The notes under the pieces: generated by a model
Databases searched by the model: none
The model's input: only the letters and a program-made list of their open reading frames with translations
What the model was told of the DNA's origin: nothing
From: Saprolegnia diclina VS20
Lineage: Eukaryota; Oomycota; Saprolegniomycetes; Saprolegniales; Saprolegniaceae
Length of the DNA: 64,000 bases
Assembly: GCF_000281045.1 (NCBI RefSeq)
Contig: NW_008246096.1
Coordinates: 225,727-289,726 of the forward strand
Reading direction: 5' to 3'
Made by a program: the position numbers and the translations under genes
Shown: positions 44,773-56,347 of the stretch, piece after piece
Layout of the letters: each line of letters begins with the position of its first letter
Numbering within the stretch: the stretch's first letter is position 1

Positions 44773-45759
44773 GTCTTACTTTCGTCAAGTGGCAGGTACA
44801 ACCGGTAGCAGACCAATTAGCCGTGGGACGTGCGAGTGACAGAGAGACCTGGTTCGACCTGATCATCAGCAATCCAATCGACTTGCAAACACAACAGCCA
44901 CGCGGCCAGCAGTCGCCACCGCAGAGTATCCACTGCCCTTTCGTGCTTGGCAGACGCGGAATACTATCTTGTCACGTGTCATTGTCGTACGTCCTGCGGA
45001 TGAAATTTTGTTGGCGGCCGTGATGGACGATCGCGACGCGCTCGATCGTCGTCGCCGATGGCAGAGTCTTTTTCTCTATCAAGCATTCGTGTCGTAGCGT
45101 CGAGGAGAGAGAGACAAAGAGGAAGCGAATCGTCAACTGTGGAGGGTCGAGCCATGGTGTCGACTCATAGCCAAGGCGACAGTGGTATATTTTGGTGCTA
45201 CAGTTTATGGAGGCATATAATAACGATGCTCCATGCTAACGCACTCGCAATGGCCAGCCACGTATACGACGACGACGATGTGGGGAGCGGAGCGAGAGCA
45301 CGTCGTCAAGCGTGTCGTCAGGAAACAAGCAGGCGGGTGGAAACGCCACCATATGTGCTCCGACAGTGGACGTCATGTTGGTCTTGTGAGCGGCAACATG
45401 CAGAAGAGCCTTGACGTCATGCTTAACCGGTCCATAACAAGAGTCCTTCCAATGCGCCACGTTGGTCTTAAGATGGACTGAGTGGCACAGTGAGCAGCAA
45501 GGACGGCATATGAGGCTGAGACGACTCGGTTGTGGGCGCACCTGGATACCCGTCTACGGCCCAGATACGAGCTGCCCAGATCCCAAACGACCATTACAAG
45601 GATTACAAGGAGGCGTCGAGTCGACATGATATCACTATCGTGCATAGCGAGACTCTATTTCGTGCAGCTTATTCTTGCTCTCTAGCATTGGCTCATCCAC
45701 TGCTAACACCGTACCCTAAGCTGAATGGCTCCACGAGTGTCTGTTGGTGCGATCACGAT
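44773..45759. other. Intergenic, no supported gene
   Basis: Nearly 1 kb with only short frames lacking coding character. It contains the promoter of the small Cys/His gene at its left end and the 3' flank of the helicase-nuclease gene at its right. Confidence 0.5.
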
Positions 45760-48700
45760 CTACGCGCTTTCGCCCTTTGCCGTGCAGATATCGCTGAACG
45801 AGCAGAACGCGCAACCGAGGAATGACGGTGTCGCGTCAAACGCGCGCGCTCGAATCGCCTGCGCGGTCGCTTGGATCGCACGCAGCGCGGCGCCATCAGT
45901 CTCGGCCGAATGCGCGAGAACCCCCGGCGCGTTGAGGCCGTGGTTGGTCTCGAGCGACCGAAGGAGTGCGCCCTTCGGTGGTCTTCCGTGCAGGCGGTGG
46001 TACGCGAGCATATACAGCTGAAGCTGGAGGCTCTCGTTCGCCAGCTTTTGGTTGTCTCGGCGCGTATCGGCCAAGTTGGACTTGAACTCGACAATGTACA
46101 CATCGCCTGTGGGCTCTCGCTCGACGCGGTCCCAGACTCCTACACCGCCGCGATGCAGTGGCCATGGCAATGCGTGTCGTACCCCGAAACAGGACGTCGG
46201 CTTCCGGCACGTGAAACTCAAACGCTTGCTCGATGCTCTCGATGGGACGTGTGCGGTCGGCTTCATATGCAATGAACGAGCGCAGAGCGGCGGCGCCTTG
46301 GGCTTGGAGAATGCGCTCTTCGACCAGCGACCGGCAGCTGCCAGGTGTCCACGCCTTTGTAAACGCTGCCAGAGCGTCCTACGCGGCGTGTCAGCCGGCT
46401 ACAAGGAACGAAAGAGCTCCGACCTCGGCAGCCGACGCATGCGGCGCGATGGACGCGTAGGTTGCAATGGCCTCGTGGAGGCTGCGGCCGTACACCATAC
46501 TCGAGTTGGCTTTGGGTTCGAGCCCGAGCACGCGCGCGAGGTAATAGCGGTGCGGACAGCGCATGTACTCGTCGATTTGCGAGAACGACAAGTGGTGCAG
46601 CGGCAATGACGCGGCGTCGTCGACGAGGACGGGTGGCAACGACGTCGGGCTCACGTGACTCGGCGCAGCATCGGTCGTCGCCACCTCGTACGATGCCCAC
46701 GGCGCAAGCAGTCTACCGTCCGTGGGTCGCTGTTGCATGAGCCACCAAGTGAATTGGTACCTCGAGATGGACGTATCGGCAGCATGCGAGATGAGCACCG
46801 AGGACGTCGCGCGAAGCAAAAGTGACGCCAAGCGCTGCCGGCACGTAGCTACGTACGCATCGCGGCTTGATACTGTGGAGCCCGCTTGCGCTTCAAGCAG
46901 CTGTGCGGGCAGAATGCCTGCGCCAATGCCTCTGGGCTTCCGGCCAGGAAAGGCCTTGTCATGCCACTGCAGAAGCACAAGCGTGTCGACCTACGCGCTC
47001 CCACACGAGTGCTAAAAGTTGGGGACACAAAGGACGGGGTACCTGCACGTGCGGCGGGAGCCGCCACGCGGAGCGCTGGGAGGCCACCAGCACTCGGTGG
47101 TCGTTTAAGGCATCGTCCAGGACCATGGTGAGGCTGCTTGGGGCCTGCAAGCGACCAGTCTCGCGAAGCTGCGTCAAATACGGCACGACAAATGGGACGT
47201 ACGGCGACTCGTTGAGTCGCTGGACGTCAAGGACGATGTCGAGGAAGGCCGCGAGTGCTTCGGACCGTGCGACGTCGTCGTCGTTGGTCGGGTGGAGGAG
47301 CGGCTCCAACGCGCCTACGACCGCTCTGTGCCATCGCTCAAGTTGCCCCCGTCTGGCGTACCCGACTCGGTCAAGTAGAGATGCAACAGTTCGGCGCACG
47401 AGAGCTTCATGGCCGCGTCTCTCAACGTCTGGAAGCGCTTTAGAAAGGCAGCGATCGGCGGGTGGTCCACTGCGTGCAGTCGTAGTGTCTCGTAGAGGTC
47501 AATGTGGCTAGGCATGCGACATGACTTGTCGTTGTTGGAGGCCAAGGGGTAGGGTACCGCGACGTGGACGACTCCATGAGGCGGGCGAGCAAGAGGGGGT
47601 CAATCTCGGGCGATGTGTGGAGAAGGTTGAAGAGGTGCTTCGAGTCGGACGGCGACGCCAGCGCCTGGAGGAGTGAGTACGCTATGCGGACGACATCGGT
47701 TGCAAATAAGTCTCTTGGCTCGAGCGAGAGGTGCGGCACGTGCAGTGCGTGCAGCTCCGACACGAGGTCGTCGACGCGCGTCGCCTCGCCAAGGACCACA
47801 AGCAGGCGCTAACTCGCTGTTGTGTTCGTTTGGGCCAATAGCATGATGGTACCTCGCCACGCGCTTGGTGGTCGCGAATCGTACCGGCCATGCGCGTCAC
47901 TTCGGTCTCGCCGGCGACCGTGACGAGCTGCACCGACGATGGCAAATCCACGTTGGATGCCTTGGTGAGGATGTCGTATGCCATGCTGTGCATGCCGGTC
48001 GGCTCGACCGCTGGCGCCGACCAGGCCACCTCGGTCACGTCGCTGACGTCCTTGCCTCCGTGTTGCAGCAACCTACGTTAGCGTCAGCGTTCTTCGATCG
48101 CCGGAGACAGAGCGCCGAGCTTCGTACGCGCGCAGCTGGTCGAGGGGTCCCGGCACCGACGGGTCTGAAAAGAGGACCCACGGTTTCTCTGTTGACGCGA
48201 GCATCAGGCGCGCGAGCAGCTACACAATGGCATCAACGACACTAGTGACAACGCCGCATGACGCACCACAATAGCCCCGGGGCTCCAGTGGTGGAGGTCG
48301 TCGACGAGAAACTGCGCCGTCGCGGCCAGCGACGCAAGTAAGTAGTACGGGTGCGCCTCGGTCAGCGCGAGCGCGTCGAGGACAACGCCGTCGTGTGTGT
48401 TGCAATGAGCCGCATGCAGCAGCTCTCGGTACGCAGAATAGGCGTCGCACAAATCGGTCTGGTTCGCAAGCACTTCCAGAAACGAGCTGGGAGAGAGGCG
48501 CGCGGTTGCCGGGTCCGTCAACGCTGTTTGAATGTACGTGGTGTAGGCGCTTGGCGACACACCGTGGCGCTCGAGCTCGCCAAAGCAACGCAGCGTGTCG
48601 CTCACCGCCGTGCGCAGCATCGGCGCCGACTTGTGGGTGCGAAAGACCTTGCGCGGAATGCGGTCGACGCGGTCGTGGACAAAGACCTTGGCCTCCGTGC

Positions 48701-49109
48701 GGCTCAGCACTCTCTACGAAAATGGCTGTGAGAGAGGCGGTCGCGTCGATATTGGGACGCCAACCTCGGTGGCCATGTGGTCATAGTCGCTGCGGAAGCG
48801 CTCGCTCCACGCGCCGATCGAGAGCAATCGCACGTCGTCTTGCATATCGAGAAACCCAATCGGCGTACATGCTTCGACGCTACGGCGCAACGACGAGTCA
48901 AAGCCGTGGGGCACCAACGCGAGCGTCGGCGTCGATGTTCGGCCCAGCAGCGCGGCCGCGGCGGTGGTCTTGCCCGTGCCAACAAGGCCCTGGACGATGG
49001 TCACGCGGCCTGGCGCCATAGAGGCCAGTAGTGCTTCGTGGCTCGTCGAGAGATGGGACGCTTGCCGCACGAGCCGCGCGACGCGGCGGCGCAGACGTTG
49101 GCGCAGCAT
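45760..49109 (-). CDS. Predicted helicase-nuclease, RecB/AddB-type Fe-S nuclease
   Basis: About twelve exons (first: 48765-49109, 48267-48713, 48128-48219, 47853-48072, 47558-47808, 47362-47507, 47043-47314), roughly 880-900 residues. N-terminus MLRQRLRRRVARLVRQASHL, then a P-loop, IVQGLVGTGKTTAAAALLG. The middle is UvrD/AddB-like helical sequence (LVTVAGETEVTRMAGTIRDH; YSLLQALASPSDSKHLFNLL) without a clear Walker B DExx box, so ATP use may be degenerate. The C-terminal third is a PD-(D/E)XK nuclease: LSFSQIDEYMRCPHRYYLAR, GVWDRVE, VYIVEFKS (E-x-K), QLQLYMLAYHRLHG. Four Cys, one in MRCPH and three in CAFCSFSDIC, match the 4Fe-4S staple of AddB/Cas4-like nucleases. DNA end processing is the likely role. 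An ATTGG box lies 29 bp before the ATG. Confidence 0.75.
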
Positions 49110-49720
49110 TTTGCAAGCTAAAATTTCGCCCTATTTGATTGGTCCAAAAAGTGCAATCGAAATCTTGATGCGGTGGGAAAGGCCAAGTCGCGAGCGCTCC
49201 CGCGTGAACCAAGAAACGCAGGTAAGCGATCGATGCGCTCGTAGGTATCTCAGAGGCAAATAAGCTCGTGCCTGGATGCTGAAAAGGACGCCAAGGACTT
49301 GTTGTACATGCGTATGACTCGAGTCTCGTTGGTTCAACCTGCACGAAGTGGCGCTCGACCGGCTGCAAACACGGACCTCGCACCCATAGCTTGGGTTGGT
49401 GGACGTTGCATTGCTGGAAGCTGTGGCCATCGACACGAGGTCGCTGCTCTCATGCAGAAGCTGGCGACGTACTTACAATATACCGACGCGCCAGTTACCG
49501 ACTCCAGTAGCTTGACAAGTGCAAAACACGCAAGGTGGTTGGCAGCACCGCGATGCAGAATGAAAGACCTATGCCCCGGTTCACGCCGCGTGATCGTGGA
49601 AGCGCAGTACAGGAGGGGTCCAAAGCCGCCCACTTGCAATGAACGCAAGTCTGTGGACGTAGGACGAACTGCGCAAACCAAGTGCTTGAGACTTGCCATA
49701 GATTGCAAGTGTATTGATGG
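49110..49720. other. Intergenic, no supported gene
   Basis: No coding evidence. ATTGG at 49138-49142 serves the helicase-nuclease gene; the rest is the 3' flank of the LRR/EF-hand gene. Confidence 0.5.
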
Positions 49721-52700
49721 TCACATGGTGACGGTGGTGCGAAAGTCGTCGAGCTCGTCGGGTGTCAGCGGGTGCGCGAGCATGTGGCTGCAGAGGTTCT
49801 GGCGCACGTGCCAGATCGGCGAGCAGCCCTGGTCGGCGCCAGAGTAGTACTCGAGACGCAGAATGCCTTTCCGAGGCATCGTCTCGTCGCTCGTCCACTG
49901 CGCGTTGAGCTTCCAGCCCGGAATTGTCGTGTCGAGCGTCCACCCAAAGGTCTCGCCAATCCAGTTTTCCCCCTACAATTTAGCAAATCAGAACCATTTG
50001 TCAAATTATTGCGCACCGGCTCGGCGAGCGCAAGCGCAATCAGATATTTTGTGATTTCGCGTTCTTCGTAAATCGCCATGTCGAGCTCATAGTACATTTC
50101 GGGAATCAGCGGCGTCCACGTGTTGAGCCACCCAAGACGGTGCAAGCCTATCGCACATACAACTCCAACGCAAACGCCAAATGTTAGCAATGTACACTGC
50201 GCAACTTCGGCGTCGGTCAAGATCGCTTCGATCTATGCAGCACGACATTATTCTCCACAAAAACGCACCCTAGGAATACCTGGTAAAAGTGATGCAAATC
50301 CACAAGGCGGTCAAACATAAAGACAAGTGCATCGACGCGGCTGGCCGCAAACTCGGGCGGCCACTGCAAGAGGATGCCGCGCACTTGCTGCGCGCTCACG
50401 TAGCGCGTGCAGAGCGCGGCTTGGAGCTCCATGAGCAGCCGACGCGCCGTGAGAACAACCTCGGTCCCATTTTCGCCACTGCACGTAATTGCCGCGCGGT
50501 CGACGGCCGGCGGCGCGTGTTTCATCTGTCGAAGCTCTCGGAGACGCTCGTAGACCTTGGGGGACCGCTTGATGACGCCGTCTTTGCCGACTTTGCGCCA
50601 CTTGGGCGTCTCTTTCACCGGGTTCATCTGGAGCTTCGCAAGCACTTGAGCGAACCGCGTCGACGAGAGCGGTAGCGTTCCTTTCGGGGGGCGCACACGA
50701 TGTACAAAGTCAAACTCGAGCACGCCAAAGCGCCACGTGAGCATCTTTGCATCCAATGTGACCGCGCTGCCGCTGTGGTATGCATTCCGAAAGCAGCGTT
50801 CGTCTGTGGGCTGGAGCGGGTGCAGACGTGGCCACTCGAGCGCGCACTTGTTGTTCATTTCAAGGAGCTTCTTGGCGGTCGACCGGTCGAGCGCATCGGC
50901 GAGGTCAAGCTTGTAGTGGTCGGACGCCATGCCCACGATCGGGCCGTAGGCTTGCAAGAGCAAATGCTGGAGCCGACCGCGCGCAGCTTCGCTGAGGTTG
51001 GTGTCGATGAAGACACAGGCGTTGCGGCAGTCGATCATGTAGGGCAGGAGCGACGCCATCGCATGCACCGTATCGAGCCCTTCCATGATGTGATCGAGAA
51101 TCGTTTGCGCTTGATCGCTTGAGAGCACCATGCCTTGCTTGGCTACGTGAAGGAGCTGCACCTACACGCAGCAGCAGCAGTTGGCGACGGCTTCGCAAAA
51201 CCAGAGATGTACCTTGTTGGCGTTCTCTCGGATGTTGCGCAAAAGGTGGTCCAGACCGCCCACCGTGAGCGACTCGGCCTCGACCGCGTCCGCCGGCAGT
51301 CGAAGATCCACAAAGTCGACGATCCTACGGTTCATCGTCGTGGTTTGAGCGCGAATTGCGAGATTACCAGTGACCGATGGCAGGGACTTCTAACGGTTCG
51401 TTGGTGCGGACGTCGAGGAGCTGCCGCACCGACTGCGCCTGGAGCTTGAGCGCGGCTTGGCGGTACAGCCAGCTCATCATGTCGACAAACTCGTCGACTT
51501 CGATTGTGCCGGATCCGTCGAGGTCGTAGCGTGCCAGCAGCTTTCGCACGTCGCTCTCGCGCGCGTCGAGGCCCAGGCGCCGCATGCCGCGGGCCAGCTC
51601 CGTCTCGTCGATGGCTCCGGACGTATCGTAGTCGAGCTGATGGAAGAGCGCCTCGAGCGCTGCCCGGCTCTGGGGCTCAGCCGTGCCCAACATACCTGGC
51701 GGTGACGTTGTCGTCAAGAGCACCTGCACCGCCATGGGCTTGGCCGAGGCGCGGCGGCTGGCCTTGTTGGGTGGCGGCACATACAGAATGGACTTGAAGC
51801 GACATCCGTTCTTGCGAGTTGCACAGCGCACGAGCTCGATCGCAATGCTGCGTTCGTACGGCACCGCGAGGTCCAATTCGTATTGACCGCTGACGTCGTC
51901 CGGGTTGAACTTGCTCGCATTGTGCACATTTAGATCAAAGTTGCAGCGCTGCATTGAGATCCGGAGCTGCTTGTTGGGGCACTGCGCCACCGCGTGGAAG
52001 AGCGACCGCCCGCCCTGGCTCCCCAGCGGATTGCCATCCAGAACGAGGAAGCGCAGCCGCGCGTTGACAAGGATCGTCTGCGACAAGACGAGCGCCGCCT
52101 GCGCCGAGACGTTGTTGTCGCTAAGGTCGACGCGCTCGAGCTTGCTCGCTACGTTGCTCCCAAGCGCGACGCCGACGGCCGCCGCGCCCATCTCGCCGAT
52201 CGCATTGTACGCGAGGTTAAGCTCGAGGAGTGCGTTGTTGCGACCGAGGCCGCGGCCGATGGCCACCGCACCCGAGAGCCGCAGCGTGTTCCACGACAGA
52301 TCCAGCGACCGAAGCGTCGTGTTGGCCTCGAGCATGGCGCCAATGGCCTCGCCACCGACAAGGGTCGTGCCCCGGGGCGTCTTGCGCCGGCGCTCGTGGG
52401 ACCCCAAGAGGTTGTGCGACAAGTCGAGAAGGTGCACCGACTGGTTCAAGTAGAGTGCGTGCACCTAAAATGGACACTCTGTCCAATTTCTTGCAGAAAA
52501 GGAGATCTACCACCGGACCAATCTCGGCGTCGTCGACATCGGCGTGGCTCATGCGGAGTTCCTGCAGCGCACACACGGGCAACTGGAGGTACGTTGCGAG
52601 CGCGTCGACGCACTCCGAGTCGAGCTTGTTCTCGGAGAGATCGAGAATCGCGATGCGGGGCTTGACCGTCAGTGCGGCGATGATGCTGGGCAGCCCTGCG

Positions 52701-53344
52701 TCGGTGAGGCGGTTGTTGCGGAGGTTCAAGCTAGGGATATTGCCGTCTCACGTCATGGAGACCTGTAGTACCTCGTGACGTTGGGCACGTCGACAATGGA
52801 CGCTGCCCAGACTCTAGCCAGGTCGTCGCCCATGCCATAGTGGCTAATGTCGATTGCAGGCGTCTGCGTCTTGCGCAGCAAGAGGCCCGCGCTCGGTGGC
52901 AGCTCGCGCTCGAGGCACAGCGACGCAAACTCGTGGCGCGCGGTGAACGGCTCGCAGAGCATCGTGTCAAAGTCGGGCTCGTCCTACGCCGGCATCATCA
53001 ATTCTAATCGACAAGATCGATGAGCATCGTTGTCGTACATCGTCCTCGGGGATCACAGCCTTGTAAGCGGTAAGGTCGAGCTCTGGGAGCTGGTGCGCGC
53101 GACTGCGAGGCTCGACGTCCAAGTGCTGGCGCGACACCATGGTGCGAAAGAGCTGTACAAACTCCGACTTAGCCGTGCGCCCGCAGTACTTGGTGTCGGC
53201 GTCGACGTGCGTGAGGGCGACCTCAGGGTTGCTCGTCGCTTCGACCGGCCGCATCGACGGCGGGTCTGGGATCGTGAGGCCTGTGAATTTGAGGAATTTT
53301 TCAGCGGGTGTCAAGCTGGCCGTGAGTGAGCTTGAAGTGATCAT
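49721..53344 (-). CDS. LRR and EF-hand protein, 1082 aa, uncharacterised C-terminus
   Basis: Nine exons (53039-53344, 52772-52983, 52511-52730, 51368-52464, 51213-51324, 50280-51161, 50196-50232, 50017-50147, 49721-49972), all phases closing. The N-terminal 170 residues have no known domain (MITSSSLTASLTPAEKFLKF). Then RI-type leucine-rich repeats: LNLRNNRLTDAGLPSIIAAL, LDLSENKLDSECVDALATYL, LRSLDLSWNTLRLSGAVAIG, LERVDLSDNNVSAQAALVL. Then two canonical EF-hand loops, DYDTSGAIDETE and DLDGSGTIEVDE. After these come about 500 residues of unknown type (FVDLRLPADAVEAESLTVGG; GENWIGETFGWTLD). LRR plus EF-hand suggests a calcium-responsive scaffold, perhaps flagellar; this is inference. Confidence 0.8.
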
Positions 53345-54039
53345 TGTAGCGTATGGTGCAATCGACCTAACCACAGGGTCGAATACGAGCCGCCCGTAAC
53401 CGCAGAGCTACTGTACTGCATCACACTCTCGGGTAAACACCATGATGAGTGGCGAAGTCGGCGAATGCTTGCGTTGCGGCGAAGGCGCGTCTGTCCTTGG
53501 TCGCTCGGCGTGATGACGGCCATCGCGAGAAGATCGCAACCGATTGTGACATCGAAAGCAGCGGTTTTGGCTAAAGCCACGCAACGCTACTCGCACCCAA
53601 CTTAGCGGTGGGACTTGCGTCTTTGATATGACGATGGTATACGCTTTGCTTCCAATAATGGCACGCTACCTGCATGTATTGTCCGTTGTATCTCGCACAG
53701 CGAAAAGGCGCGGGCTGCGCGCGCGGCCTCTGGTGGTGCCGGATGATTACCACCATGTGGTTGCGTGGAACTAGCCTACTGACGACTGGCCTAATTTAAT
53801 TCGTTGCAACTCAATTGCATACAAAGTGGTAGGTCCCGCCAATAAAAAGCACCCAATCGCGTGCGAGATCCTCTCCAAACGAGTACTTATTCTGAGAGTT
53901 GGCAATAAATAAGAAGAACTGGTCGCACTTCGGACCGTCTACCTCGCCGAGGACGACCCGCCCACCTGCATGTCTGGTACGACCTGCGTCGTCGATACCC
54001 TTCTCATGCACAGCGATCGTAGGCGGCGTAGGCTTCTCG
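53345..54039. other. Intergenic, no supported gene
   Basis: Divergent promoter space between the LRR/EF-hand gene and the low-complexity gene. A plus-strand frame runs into 54040 from 53899 but has no ATG before 54040. Confidence 0.5.
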
Positions 54040-54783
54040 ATGCCAGAGTACCCGCGCAAGCGCAAGGCGACCTCGGATGAGCTCGGTTTCTCGGACGATG
54101 GGACGCACGACATGACCGCCATGGACAGCGGCGGCAATGGCAACGCCAATGGCACACTCACTGCCCGCGCCGAGACGGGCTCGCTCAAGATCAAGATCCG
54201 AAGGACCGGCAAGTCGGCAGTCTCGACACCCTCCAACAGCGCGGCAACGACAGCGACAGCAGCCCCACCAGCGATGAACAATGGCTTGAACAACAACATG
54301 TTTGGTGGGGCCATGTTCGCGCCACCGCCAGCGATGCCCTTCTTCCCGCCCATGATGGACCCGTCCATGTCCAGTGGCTTCCTCAGCATGCCGATGATGC
54401 CGATGATGCCGATGATGCCCATGATGAACCTCTCCACCATGAGTCTGGGGTCGCAAACCAGCTCGACAGACATGGCACCACCTGCGTCGCTTCCATTCCC
54501 GACGTCGGCCGCACCTAGCATCGACCTCGGACCACCCCCGCCGTCGGGCCCCGCGCTCACCGTCGAGCACTCGCTCATGGGCGGCGGGATTGAGCTGCAA
54601 AACGTCGTCAACGTCGACACGCAAAATTTCGACTGGAACCGCAAGGCCGCCGCGAATAATAGCAGCGGCAGCAGCAGTGATGAGACGGTCACGGGCCGGC
54701 CGCGGTCCGAGTCGCTCCCCAACTTGAACCTCCTCGACGGACTCTCCTTACAGCGCGAATCATCGTTCTTCAAAGAAATATAG
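54040..54783 (+). CDS. Low-complexity Met/Pro/Ser-rich protein, 247 aa
   Basis: Single exon from ATG 54040 (MPEYPRKRKATSDELGFSDD). It begins with a basic, NLS-like KRK, has a short patch SLKIKIRRTGK, and is otherwise low complexity: Asn/Ala-rich, then a Met-Pro tract (SMPMMPMMPMMPMMN) and a Ser-rich end (RSESLPNLNLLDGLSLQRES). No domain recognised. A long minus-strand frame over 53811-54803 also exists; I prefer the plus strand for its ATG context, nuclear-protein-like composition and 46 bp convergent spacing to MCTS1. Possibly a nuclear regulator; function unknown. Confidence 0.55.
   Translation: MPEYPRKRKATSDELGFSDDGTHDMTAMDSGGNGNANGTLTARAETGSLKIKIRRTGKSAVSTPSNSAATTATAAPPAMNNGLNNNMFGGAMFAPPPAMPFFPPMMDPSMSSGFLSMPMMPMMPMMPMMNLSTMSLGSQTSSTDMAPPASLPFPTSAAPSIDLGPPPPSGPALTVEHSLMGGGIELQNVVNVDTQNFDWNRKAAANNSSGSSSDETVTGRPRSESLPNLNLLDGLSLQRESSFFKEI
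54388..54426 (+). repeat. 9-bp tandem repeat ATGATGCCG in coding region
   Basis: About four copies of a 9-bp unit encoding Met-Met-Pro. In-frame length change by slippage would alter the protein without breaking the frame. Confidence 0.8.
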
Positions 54784-54829
54784 ATGGCAGTGTGTATGTG
54801 CACATCAACCTCGTCTTGCGACTGCGCAA

Positions 54830-55447
54830 TTACTCGACCTTCGTGAGCGTCCAGAGGTCGTCGCCGAGGAAGTGGCCAAGCTCGATCGCAATGCCCTTGT
54901 TGACGCTCCGCCTACATATCAGCATGCGACCTCGCAGTGAGGAGGACAAAAGAACGTACACGTCGGCGGTCGACATTTGCATGATACCGACGCCCATCGC
55001 GAGTTCCTTGCCTTCGGCCATGATGGCGACGGGCTCGCCCTTCTCAATGTCCTCAAGCATCGACCCGCCCTTGGACGTGAGGCCCGGCGCCATGATGTTG
55101 GCACCCGAGAGCACATACGGGATCGCACCCTTGTCGGCGCGGACCTGCTTCATGAGGTTCGGGATCTTGTGGAGGAGCTTGAGCGTCGGCAAGAACGGGC
55201 CATCGCGCATGTTAAAGAAGAGGGGCGTGCCATCTTCGGCGACGACAATCTGGAGGTGCTCCGTGCCCGAGCACTTGGCGACGAGCAGCGGCGCCTTCTT
55301 GGGGAGGAGCTCCTCCATGAGCGCGCTATCGTTGGCGTCGAGGAGCGGGTACTGCTCCGCGATGCGCTGGCAGATCTTGCGCTGGACCGAGGTCTTGACC
55401 TTGGAGATGTTGGAGACGTGCTCGTCGACGGAGAAGCGCTTGAACAT
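54830..55447 (-). CDS. MCTS1: MCTS1-type PUA-domain translation reinitiation factor
   Basis: Exons 54960-55447 and 54830-54911 encode 189 residues. MFKRFSVDEHVSNISKVKTS and the KKAPLLVAKCSGTEHLQIVV strand, followed by a PUA domain (GAIPYVLSGANIMAPGLTSK; GEPVAIMAEGKELAMGVGIM; GIAIELGHFLGDDLW), identify MCT-1. With DENR it binds the small ribosomal subunit in translation reinitiation and recycling. The intron of 48 nt is a multiple of three and free of stops, so the reading frame runs straight through it; the splice is preferred because it restores ADVRSVNKGIAIE, the family spacing. Confidence 0.93.
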   Translation of the reverse strand: MFKRFSVDEHVSNISKVKTSVQRKICQRIAEQYPLLDANDSALMEELLPKKAPLLVAKCSGTEHLQIVVAEDGTPLFFNMRDGPFLPTLKLLHKIPNLMKQVRADKGAIPYVLSGANIMAPGLTSKGGSMLEDIEKGEPVAIMAEGKELAMGVGIMQMSTADVYVLLSSSLRGRMLICRRSVNKGIAIELGHFLGDDLWTLTKVE

Positions 55448-55614
55448 GCTGGTGCTTGGACGTCCACTACGTGTGTTTGCAACTTCCAGTGGTTCCGCCC
55501 TCAAACTCAAACTCAATTTTTTTATTTGCATTTTTTACGCTTTTTGAAAAACAGCCCCTCGCCCCACCGAGCGACGCGCAAGGCCCACGGACGTCGTAGT
55601 CAACCACGCTTGAC

Positions 55615-56347
55615 TTAACCGCAGATCTCGCGGAGCTTGGCCGCGATCTCGTTGTACATGGGCTTGGCCTGGGGCAGCGTCGGAAACTTGTGGCCATCCG
55701 GGTGGACAAACATCGTGCGACTCGAGCTCTCGTACGCGCCCACGAGCTTCTTGGACCACGAAAAGATGGCGTCCGTCTCGCCGAGCACGTGGATCGACGG
55801 AATGTCCAAGTGGTACGAGCTCCCAGAGCGCAGCGCCTCGGGCATACCGTCGCGCGCGAGGAGGCCGCAGAAGAGCAAGACAGCCTTGTACGGCGGCGGC
55901 GTGCCGTGGCTGAGGTAGTGCGCCGTCAAGATCGTCGTCATGGCCGTGCCCTGCGAGAAGCCCAGGACCGCGTCAAAGGGCCCGAGCGCGTCGACTTGGC
56001 CGAGCAGAAAGTCCAGCGACCGTGGTAGGCCGACGTAGTCGCTGCGCTTGGGCGTCGTCTCGGTCGCCGGCGTCTCGACATGGTCCCACCACTCGTAGTA
56101 CGGTCCGTTCTTGCCAAAGAAGAGCTCGACTTCGGCGTGCGCAGGCCCAGACGCGCGGTGCGGCGCGTTCAGGCTCACAAACTCGACGCCGTCCTTGCCA
56201 CCCAGCGCTTGCTGGAGCCCAACCATCTGCACCTGCAGTACCTTGTTGCTCGTGCGCCAGCCATGTCTACAAGTAGCAGTCGTTGGCGCCCATGCACGCA
56301 GCTCGTACGACGTACAGACAGAGGATGCGCAGCTTCCGGCCGGCCAT
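55615..56347 (-). CDS. FSH1/OVCA2-type serine hydrolase
   Basis: Exons 56316-56347 and 55615-56266 encode 227 residues. The start MAGRKLRILCLHGWRTSNKV is typical of the family (hydrophobic strand then HG). Catalytic triad: Ser in GFSQGTAMT, Asp in HVLGETDAIF, His in VHPDGHKFPT. FSH1/OVCA2 proteins are alpha/beta hydrolases that cleave esters; OVCA2 prefers long-chain alkyl esters. The ATG lies in the second half of a split model whose short first exon is required for the oxyanion strand. The start abuts an ATTGG box at 56353. A minus-strand tandem neighbour of MCTS1, 167 bp away. Confidence 0.88.

Noticed and set aside
53811-54803. 330-codon minus-strand frame
   Set aside because: Overlaps the plus-strand low-complexity gene. 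Its hydrophobic runs mirror the Met/Pro repeat. Kept as a minor alternative only.
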